This document shows, in pieces, positions 58,056 to 64,000 of a DNA stretch of 64,000 nucleotides. The DNA comes from CAZPAV01 sp964584755. GTDB taxonomy: Bacteria > Actinomycetota > Acidimicrobiia > Spongiisociales > UBA5794. Position 1 is the stretch's first letter, and every line of letters begins with the position of its first letter. The position numbers were made by a program, and so were the translations under genes. The DNA is taken from assembly GCA_964584755.1 (NCBI GenBank), contig CAZPAV010000004.1:1-64000 (forward strand), written 5' to 3'. The notes beneath the pieces were generated by a model, which had not been told where the DNA came from, made no database searches, and worked only from the letters and a program-made list of their open reading frames with translations.

Positions 58056-59225
58056 ATGACCGTTGCATCCGCCGGCGCCGTGGACCGGGCCCGTGTCGCG
58101 GCGCGGCTCGTCCGCTACGTGGCCATCCCGTCGGTCAACCCGGCGATCGACGGAGGCCCCGGGGAGGCCGCGCTGGCCGACGCCGTCTGCGCCGACCTCG
58201 CGGAGGTGGGCCTCGATCCCGTTCGCGAGCCGGTGGCCGACGGCGGGAGGGACAACGTCGTCGCTCGTCTGCCGGGAGCCCCCGACGCGCCGCTGGTCAT
58301 GTTCCATGCCCACATGGACACCGTCGGGATCTCCGGGAGCGCCACCACCGAGGCGGTCGAGCGCGACGGCCGGGTCTACGGACGGGGCGCCTGCGACACG
58401 AAAGGGTCGCTCGTGGCCGCGCTCGAGGCGGTGACCGCGCTCCGGTCGGTGCCGGCGGAGCGGCGCGCCTCGGTGCTCCTCGTCGCCGGCGTCGACGAGG
58501 AGGTCGGGGCCACCGGCGCCGAGGCGATCGTCCGCTCCCATCCGGAGATCGACATGGCGGTCGTGGGCGAGCCGACCGGGTTGGAGACGGTGACGGCGCA
58601 CAAGGGCGTGCTGCGCTTCGAGATCCGTACGACCGGCGTCTCGGCGCACTCCTCGAAGCCACACCTGGGGGTGAACGCCATCCACCGCATGGCGCGGGTG
58701 ATCGAGGCGCTGGAGACGAGGTACCTGCCGGACCTGGATCGCCGGCGGCATCCCCTCGTGGGATCGCCGACGCTCAACGTCTCGACGATCCGCGGCGGCA
58801 GCGGCCTCAACGTGGTCCCCGCGGCGTGTGTCATCGCCCTCGACCGCCGGCTCGTTCCCGGCGAGGACCCCGAGGAGGTCCTCGCCGGATTCGACGCACT
58901 CCTCGAGGAGGTCCGGGCGGAGGGCGTCGTCGTCGAACGGAGCGAGCCGATGCTGCTGACGTCCCCGCTGGACACCCCTCCCGAGCATCCCCTCGTCCGG
59001 GCCCTCGGCCGGGCGCGCCGGGCCGTGGCCGGGCGGCCCGGGCAGCCGGTGGGGGTCACCTTCGGGACCGACGCGTCGATCCTCGCCCCCGCCGGCATCC
59101 CCTGTGTGGTCTTCGGGCCGGGCAGCATCGACCAGGCCCACTCCGACGAGGAGTGGGTGTCGGTCGAGGAGACCGCTCAGGCGGCGGAGATCCTCACGCG
59201 CCTGGCGCTGGAGCTCGCCGGCTGA
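58056..59225 (+). CDS. M20-family metallopeptidase / deacylase
   Basis: A 389-residue M20 enzyme (ArgE/DapE/CPG2 group). Metal ligands are H86-x-D88 (FHAHMDTVG), D114 (GACDTKG) and E148/E149 (GVDEEVG), followed by a lid or dimerisation domain beginning near residue 180. It removes an acyl group from N-acyl amino acids or small peptides. Its start fits a leaderless promoter. It follows the C45-like gene divergently. Confidence 0.93.
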   Translation: MTVASAGAVDRARVAARLVRYVAIPSVNPAIDGGPGEAALADAVCADLAEVGLDPVREPVADGGRDNVVARLPGAPDAPLVMFHAHMDTVGISGSATTEAVERDGRVYGRGACDTKGSLVAALEAVTALRSVPAERRASVLLVAGVDEEVGATGAEAIVRSHPEIDMAVVGEPTGLETVTAHKGVLRFEIRTTGVSAHSSKPHLGVNAIHRMARVIEALETRYLPDLDRRRHPLVGSPTLNVSTIRGGSGLNVVPAACVIALDRRLVPGEDPEEVLAGFDALLEEVRAEGVVVERSEPMLLTSPLDTPPEHPLVRALGRARRAVAGRPGQPVGVTFGTDASILAPAGIPCVVFGPGSIDQAHSDEEWVSVEETAQAAEILTRLALELAG

Positions 59226-59256
59226 CGACGCCCGGTCGGCGTCGGCCTGGCCCGTC

Positions 59257-60045
59257 TCACGACTCCGGCACGTCGTACGTCTGGGCGGTGAGGGCCCCGT
59301 CGACGACGAGGTTGATGCCGCTGACGTACGAGGCGGCGTCCGAGGCCAGGTAGAGGAACGCCTCGGCGATGTCGAGATCGGAGGCCAGCCGGTTCATGGG
59401 GACCACCGGGAATCCCTCCCGACGCCACTTCTCCATGAGCTCCTCACCGACGAGATCCACCGACTGCTGCGTGTCCGCCGGTCCGGGGCTCACGCAGTTG
59501 CACCGGATGTTGTAGGGGGCGCACTCGACGGCGATGGCCTTCGCCAGCGCCACGAGTCCGGCCTTGGCCACGCAGTAGGCGGTGAAGCCCCGTCCATGAC
59601 CCAGGGAGCTGATGGAGGACGTGAAGAGGATGACCCCGCCCCCGGTGTCCTTCATGGCCCGGGCGGCACGGTTGGCGAGGACGTAGTAGGCGTCGAGGTC
59701 GACCGCCAGCACCCGGCGCCACGACTCGTCCTTGTGCTCGAGGAACGGCTCGTCGACCCACGCCGCCGCGTTCGAGACGAGCACGTCGAGCCGGGGATCG
59801 ACCGCCAGGGCCTCGGCGACGGCCCGGTCGCAGTTCTCCATGACGGAGAGGTCCGCGTTGATGACGACCGGGCGCGCCCCTCGCTCCGCGATGGTCGGAG
59901 CGACGGCGTCGAGACGGTCCTGGTCGTAGTCGACGAGGTGGACGATGCCGGCGCCCTCCTCGGCGAAACGCTGCGCCGTCCTCCTCCCCAGACCACTGCC
60001 GGCACCGGTGACGAGGACGTGCCGGCCTTCGAAGCGGCGGCTCAC
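59257..60045 (-). CDS. Short-chain dehydrogenase/reductase
   Basis: A classical SDR of 262 residues: TGAGSGLG coenzyme motif, VSNAAAW in place of NNAG, SSISSLGHGRGFTAYCVAKAG with the Tyr-x-x-x-Lys pair, and SPGPADT. GTG at 60045 overlaps the EthD stop. The C-terminal DGALTAQTYDVPES is close to that of other catabolic-cluster SDRs. Substrate unknown. Confidence 0.9.
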   Translation of the reverse strand: MSRRFEGRHVLVTGAGSGLGRRTAQRFAEEGAGIVHLVDYDQDRLDAVAPTIAERGARPVVINADLSVMENCDRAVAEALAVDPRLDVLVSNAAAWVDEPFLEHKDESWRRVLAVDLDAYYVLANRAARAMKDTGGGVILFTSSISSLGHGRGFTAYCVAKAGLVALAKAIAVECAPYNIRCNCVSPGPADTQQSVDLVGEELMEKWRREGFPVVPMNRLASDLDIAEAFLYLASDAASYVSGINLVVDGALTAQTYDVPES

Positions 60046-60407
60046 GGTCGCTCCTGCCAGCGGTCGGCGAGGCCCGGGCCCCGCTGGGGAGGCGGGATGA
60101 TGATGTGCTCCTTCACCAGCCAGAACGTTCCCGTGGTCTTGGCGTACCGGGGGACGTCCTCCCACGCCGCGGCCACCTCGGGGGAGCGGCCGGCGGCCTC
60201 GAAGGCCGCCTCGTCGTCGAACCACTGCTCCACGAACGCCTCGGTCTCCAGCTCGCCCTGGAGCTTCCGGACGACCTCCGAGACGACGTACCCCCTGAGA
60301 CCGGGAGCCCGGGCCGAGATGGGGCCGTGGACCTCCAGCCAGTAGCGGAAGAACTCCTCGGTGGTGAAGTCGTCGCGCTTGTACGCGGTGCCGATCGCCT
60401 TGATCAT
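60042..60407 (-). CDS. EthD-domain protein
   Basis: A 121-residue ferredoxin-like alpha/beta-barrel protein (EthD family: MIKAIGTAYKRDDFTTEEFFRYWLEVHGPI). EthD-type proteins assist degradation of ethers or act as small ring-modifying enzymes; the exact chemistry is mostly unknown. It starts 30 nt from operator site 5 and leads an operon with the SDR gene. Confidence 0.88.
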   Translation of the reverse strand: MIKAIGTAYKRDDFTTEEFFRYWLEVHGPISARAPGLRGYVVSEVVRKLQGELETEAFVEQWFDDEAAFEAAGRSPEVAAAWEDVPRYAKTTGTFWLVKEHIIIPPPQRGPGLADRWQERP

Positions 60408-60435
60408 GGACTGCCTCCTCCGTCGCCGCTCGCGC

Positions 60436-60448
60436 GATGATATATCAC
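60436..60448. promoter_or_regulatory. AT-rich operator-like site 5 (divergent EthD / CocE promoter)
   Basis: GATGATATATCAC contains the perfect palindrome TGATATATCA (60438-60447), the most symmetrical of the six sites, between the divergent EthD and hydrolase genes. TATCAT on the minus strand may be the EthD -10 box. Confidence 0.7.
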
Positions 60449-60528
60449 GCGCGCGAGCGCGGCGGGTGTGGTGGGATAGGCTCGATCGTCACGGACGGCC
60501 GCGGGGCCGCGGGAGATCAGGTGCCGGC

Positions 60529-62103
60529 ATGGGCTCGCTGAGCGTGGACACGGGCGTCGTCGTCCCCGGCGGGGACGGGACCCCGCTGGTCGCCGACATC
60601 CTGCGCCCGTCGGGCCCCGGGCGATTCCCGGCCGTGGTCATGCGGACCGCCTACGACCGGACGACGTACGCCTCGGTGAGCCTCCAGGTCCACGCCCTCC
60701 GCCTCGCCGCCGCCGGGTACGCCGTCGTCCTCCAGGACGTGCGCGGCCGAGGAGCCTCGGGCGGGACCTTCGCGCCCTTCGTGAACGAGCAGCAGGACGG
60801 CGTCGCCCTGGTGCACTGGGTCGCCGAGCAGCCCTGGTGCGACGGGAAGGTGGGCATGGCGGGCGTCAGCTACAACGCGTTCTGCCAACTCGCCACCGCG
60901 GTGTCCGCGCCCGAGCCGCTGGCGGCCTGGGTGCCGGGCCTGAGCCCTCTCGACGTGCGGACGAGCTGGATCCGGGAAGGCGGGGCCTTCAACTTCGGCT
61001 TCCATCTCGCCTGGGGACTCGGCGCCGTGCTCCCCGGGGACCCGTGGTCCGCCACGCTGCCGGCGCGGCGCGCCTTCGCCCGGCCCCTGGAGACGGCGCG
61101 GCGGGGCATCGAGGGGCAGCGGGAGCTGGCGGCCTCGCCCGCCGGGCGGTGGTTCGCCCGGTGGGCCGCGGCCGAGGATCCGTACCCGGGCGACCCGCGG
61201 GTTCCGGCGACGTCGGACGTGGCACGGGTGCGGGCGCCGGCGCTCGTCGTGGCGGGGTGGTTCGACCTGTTCGGTCCGGCCAGCCTGGCGCTCCACGACG
61301 CGCTCGCGAAGCGCACCGGGGCTCGGCACGGCCTGGTGGCGGGACCCTGGGATCACACCGGGCTCCCCCTGGGGCGGCGGTCGGGGGCGGTCGATTTCGG
61401 ACCGGAGGCCGCCATGGACCTCCACCAGGTGCAGCAGGAGTGGTTCGACGCGTACCTGCGCGGCGCCGAGGAACCGGCGGCGACGACGAGGATCTTCGTC
61501 ACCGGCCGCCGCGTGTGGGAGACGCTTCCCTCCTGGCCACCCGAGACCCGCCGCAGCGAGTGGTATCCGACGGGAACGGGGGGTCTCGATCGGGAGCCGC
61601 CCGGCGCCGCGACCGTCGCCGTTGAGCTGGATGCCGAGGATCCGACCCCGGCGCACGGAGGGAGGGTGTACCCGTGGGAGCCGGCGCTCCGGCCCGGACC
61701 TTGGGGCCGGGCCCGGCTGCGTGCCCGGCGCGACGTCGCCTCGTTCGACTCGGCGCCGCTGGCGAGACCGATGACGGTGATGGGGGAGGCGCGGGTGGAG
61801 GTCACCGTCGCCACCGAGGGGGAGGGGACGGACGTGGTGGCCGTGCTCGTGGACGTGGCGCCCGACGGCACGGCGGTGAACGTCGCCGACGGCGTCGCCC
61901 GGGTGGCGATGCCGTCCGACGGCGTGGCGGTGGCGCACGTCGAGATGGGGTGCGTGGCCCACGAGTTCCTGGCCGGGCACCGCCTCGGGCTCGACCTGGC
62001 CCCCGCCGCCTTCCCTCGCCTCGACCTGCGCCACGGTGGTGGTCGGCGTCGGTGGTGGCTCGGCGCAGGAGCCACGAGGCTCCTCCTCGAGGAGCCGGTC
62101 TGA
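60529..62103 (+). CDS. CocE/NonD-family hydrolase (S15-like), copy 1
   Basis: A 524-residue member of the X-Pro dipeptidyl-peptidase-like (S15) family, to which cocaine esterase, alpha-amino-acid ester hydrolases and glutaryl-7-ACA acylases belong. The nucleophile is S114 in GVSYNAF, where the second Gly of GxSxG is missing; an acid residue is in AGWFDLFGP and the His in PWDHTG. The C-terminal jelly-roll (RPMTVMGEARVEVTVATEGEGTDVVAVLVDVAPDG) is typical. A TAGGCT box (60477-60482) precedes it. It would cleave an ester or amide of an amino-acid- or beta-lactam-like compound. Confidence 0.9.
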   Translation: MGSLSVDTGVVVPGGDGTPLVADILRPSGPGRFPAVVMRTAYDRTTYASVSLQVHALRLAAAGYAVVLQDVRGRGASGGTFAPFVNEQQDGVALVHWVAEQPWCDGKVGMAGVSYNAFCQLATAVSAPEPLAAWVPGLSPLDVRTSWIREGGAFNFGFHLAWGLGAVLPGDPWSATLPARRAFARPLETARRGIEGQRELAASPAGRWFARWAAAEDPYPGDPRVPATSDVARVRAPALVVAGWFDLFGPASLALHDALAKRTGARHGLVAGPWDHTGLPLGRRSGAVDFGPEAAMDLHQVQQEWFDAYLRGAEEPAATTRIFVTGRRVWETLPSWPPETRRSEWYPTGTGGLDREPPGAATVAVELDAEDPTPAHGGRVYPWEPALRPGPWGRARLRARRDVASFDSAPLARPMTVMGEARVEVTVATEGEGTDVVAVLVDVAPDGTAVNVADGVARVAMPSDGVAVAHVEMGCVAHEFLAGHRLGLDLAPAAFPRLDLRHGGGRRRWWLGAGATRLLLEEPV

Positions 62104-62139
62104 GGCGCCGGCGGTGGGGTGATCCCGTCCCACGGGCCG

Positions 62140-62158
62140 GCCGGGCCTCGGCCCCGGC
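62140..62158. terminator. Hairpin between convergent CocE/NonD genes
   Basis: GCCGGGCC (62140-62147) and GGCCCCGGC (62150-62158) can pair with one bulged C. It lies in the only 60-nt gap between the convergent hydrolase genes and may end both transcripts; no T-tract is visible. Confidence 0.35.
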
Positions 62159-62163
62159 GCGAC

Positions 62164-63894
62164 TCAGCGCCGGATGACGGGCAGGCGGATCCGGGTCGGG
62201 TGGGACGCGTCGTGCAGCACCGTCTGGGTGGCGGGACGTGCGACCTCGGGCCCCTCGTGGAAGAGCGGACCGCCCGTGTTGAGGTTCCGGTCCCACTGGG
62301 GGAAGTCGGAGCTGGAGACGTCGAGGCGCAGCCGCGAGCCCGCCGGCACGCGGGCGCCCACCGGCCCGAGCTCGATCGTGAGCTCGACGACCTCGCCCGG
62401 GGGGAGCGGCATGGGTTCGGTCGCCGAGCTCCGGTACCGGGTGCGCAGGATCCCCTCCTGGAGATTCACGCTGACCCCCGTGTTCGCGACGACGCAGAGA
62501 CGGGCGGTGAAGTCGGTGTCCGTCGCCGTCGAGGCGGCGTACAGCGTGACCGAGACGTCGCCGAGGATCTCGACGTCCGCGGTGAGGGGCTCGGAGGTGT
62601 AGACGAGCATCATCCGGGAGCACTCTGCGGCGTGCTGGTCGGCGGGACCCATGGGGGTGATGGCGTCGAAGCAGCAGGAGTGTCCACCCATCGAGATGAT
62701 CGGCACGCCGGGGTCGTAGACGAAGATGTCGGGAGGCTCGGATCCCGGCGGCGTGCGGTCCAGGGTCCCGTCCCCGAACTTGGAGTTGGCCCGCCCGCCG
62801 GAGTGCGCGTACCAGTCCTCGGGAACCGCCTCCGGTGGGGGCCAGTCGTCCAGGTGCACCGTGTCCCCGTCGAGGACGTACGCGGTGACGGCGTGGTCGA
62901 ACACGCCGCGCTCGCTGCCCTTGAGCACCTCGTCGAAGAACCGGAGGTGCCAGTCGTCGATCTCGTTCGTGGAGGGCCCGCCGGCCGTGAGCCTCCCCAG
63001 GGGCGTCCACGGCATGTGCGCCCACGGGCCGACGACGAGCTTCTGCCTCCGGCGGGCGTCGGCGCTCCCGGCCCGGCCGCGCAGGCCGAGGAAGTTCCGG
63101 ACCGTCCCCGAGAGGAACACGTCGTACCACCCCCCGACGTGCAGGGCCGGCACGTCGATCCGGTCGTACCGCTCGTCGATGCTCCAGCGTGACCAGTACT
63201 CGTCGTAGGTGGGATGCGTCAGCCATTCGAAGAAGTACGGGGCGTGTCCGGACCGCAGCGGCGGGTACTCGGCGAGCGGAAGCGTCCAGAACCAGTCGGG
63301 GGCGCTCCCCAACGCGGCGAGGAGCGCGCCCATGGCGGGAACGTCGTCGTGGCGCCGGGCGGTGTCGACGGCGAGGAGGGTCGCCCAGTAGGCGGTGAAG
63401 GCGAGGGCGAGGGCCCCGCCGTCGTAGGTCCACCCGTCGTGGTAGCGGGAGGCGGTGAACGCCGGGGCGATCGCGGCGAGCGCCGGAGGTCGCATGACCG
63501 CGGCGAGGAGTTGGGTCGCACCCAGGTACGAGAAACCCATCATCGCCACCCGACCGTCGCTTCCGGGGAGGGTGGCCGCCCACTCCACGGTGTCGTACCC
63601 GTCCTCCATCTCGTGGAGGAAGGGGGAGAACTCCCCTTCGGAGGCGAAACGTCCCCTCGTGTCCTGGACGACGACGACGTACCCGCGGGCGGCGAACCAT
63701 GCCGGGTGGGCGTTGCCGAAGGTCGGTGCCCCCGCCCGCTTGTCGTAGGGGGTGCGGGTGAGGAGCACGGGCTGCGGGGAGTCGCCGGGGGGACGGTACA
63801 CGTCGGCTCGCAGGACCGTACCGTCGCGCATGACCGCCGTGACGTCTCGTTCCACCGTCACCCCACCCATGGCCGGCACCCGATCGCGTGGCAT
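62164..63894 (-). CDS. CocE/NonD-family hydrolase (S15-like), copy 2
   Basis: A 576-residue hydrolase of the same family as its convergent neighbour. The elbow is canonical, MGFSYLGA with S122, the acid is in GGWYDVFLSG and the His in GPWAHMP; the C-terminal jelly-roll domain contains PLTADVEILGDVSVTLYAASTATDTDF. The two copies are diverged (different elbow and insertions), suggesting different substrates or stereochemistry. The ATG at 63894 follows GAAGGGAGCGAGCC. Operator site 6 lies about 50 nt upstream. Confidence 0.92.
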   Translation of the reverse strand: MPRDRVPAMGGVTVERDVTAVMRDGTVLRADVYRPPGDSPQPVLLTRTPYDKRAGAPTFGNAHPAWFAARGYVVVVQDTRGRFASEGEFSPFLHEMEDGYDTVEWAATLPGSDGRVAMMGFSYLGATQLLAAVMRPPALAAIAPAFTASRYHDGWTYDGGALALAFTAYWATLLAVDTARRHDDVPAMGALLAALGSAPDWFWTLPLAEYPPLRSGHAPYFFEWLTHPTYDEYWSRWSIDERYDRIDVPALHVGGWYDVFLSGTVRNFLGLRGRAGSADARRRQKLVVGPWAHMPWTPLGRLTAGGPSTNEIDDWHLRFFDEVLKGSERGVFDHAVTAYVLDGDTVHLDDWPPPEAVPEDWYAHSGGRANSKFGDGTLDRTPPGSEPPDIFVYDPGVPIISMGGHSCCFDAITPMGPADQHAAECSRMMLVYTSEPLTADVEILGDVSVTLYAASTATDTDFTARLCVVANTGVSVNLQEGILRTRYRSSATEPMPLPPGEVVELTIELGPVGARVPAGSRLRLDVSSSDFPQWDRNLNTGGPLFHEGPEVARPATQTVLHDASHPTRIRLPVIRR

Positions 63895-63941
63895 GGCTCG
63901 CTCCCTTCTCCACGGTCCTCGTCGCAGGACAGCCCGCAGGG

Positions 63942-63957
63942 AATATGATATATTATT
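63942..63957. promoter_or_regulatory. AT-rich operator-like site 6 (CocE/NonD copy 2 promoter)
   Basis: AATATGATATATTATT is about 50 nt before the hydrolase start on the minus strand. It contains TGATATATTA, one mismatch from the palindrome of site 5; TATCAT on the minus strand is a fitting -10 box. The last 40 bases of the window beyond it show nothing further. Confidence 0.65.
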
Positions 63958-64000
63958 TGGAGGGTGGCCGCCCGAAGGCAACGGGTGAGGCGGTCGCCCG

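Overview
The window looks like chromosome of a high-GC actinobacterium. The core gene order (valS-folC-ndk-mreBCD-mrdA-rodA-tdk-rne-rplU-rpmA-obg-proB, then nadD-LCP-rsfS-tRNA-Ala), very high GC with G/C third positions, and many start codons lying only 5-8 nt after a TANNNT -10 box (leaderless transcripts) fit Actinomycetota. The order is reminiscent of the Acidimicrobiia, but no rRNA gene is present, so the class is an inference. || Region 1 (1-24.6 kb) is conserved core. It holds the 5' part of a lipoylated E2 acyltransferase, an amidohydrolase, valS-folC-ndk, the Rod elongasome operon mreB-mreC-mreD-mrdA-rodA (the PBP2 carries an unusual insert of about 155 aa), tdk, rne with a structured leader, rplU-rpmA-obg-proB, a MoxR ATPase/VWA pair, a lone response regulator, an enoyl-CoA hydratase, an M23-like protein running into nadD, an LCP-like protein, rsfS and tRNA-Ala(GGC). 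|| Region 2 (24.56-31.27 kb) is a small integrated island of about 6.7 kb. The 3' half of tRNA-Ala plus 20 nt is repeated as a 62-bp direct repeat (60/62 identical) at the other end. Inside are a tyrosine integrase, phased 11-bp repeats at both inner ends, a second family of repeats upstream of the integrase, a frameshifted SEC-C protein, a NUDIX hydrolase and two different nucleotidyltransferase toxin-antitoxin modules (an HTH/nucleotidyltransferase pair and AbiEi/AbiEii), each with its own operator palindrome. || Region 3 (31.3-34.4 kb) is worn accessory DNA: a transposase C-terminal remnant, a GNAT acetyltransferase, a frameshifted aminoglycoside nucleotidyltransferase-like remnant, a quinone-oxidoreductase-like gene and a possible tRNA T-arm remnant. 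|| Region 4 (34.4-64 kb) is a large catabolic cluster for imported amide-, ester- or peptide-like compounds. It encodes an oligopeptide-type ABC importer whose subunits are split between two operons, two CocE/NonD hydrolases, an amidase with an AtzG/GatC-like small partner, acetamidase/formamidase, M20, M81 and C45-type hydrolases, three alpha/beta hydrolases, a FAH-family enzyme, an HpcH aldolase, an aminotransferase, dehydrogenases and two paralogous flavin split-barrel proteins. A GntR/FCD regulator sits at its left end. Six AT-rich operator-like sites with a shared GTATATYATC-type core lie at the promoters of the regulator and of the main divergent operons. I read these as one previously unrecognised regulon, and it is the best candidate for a new system in the window.
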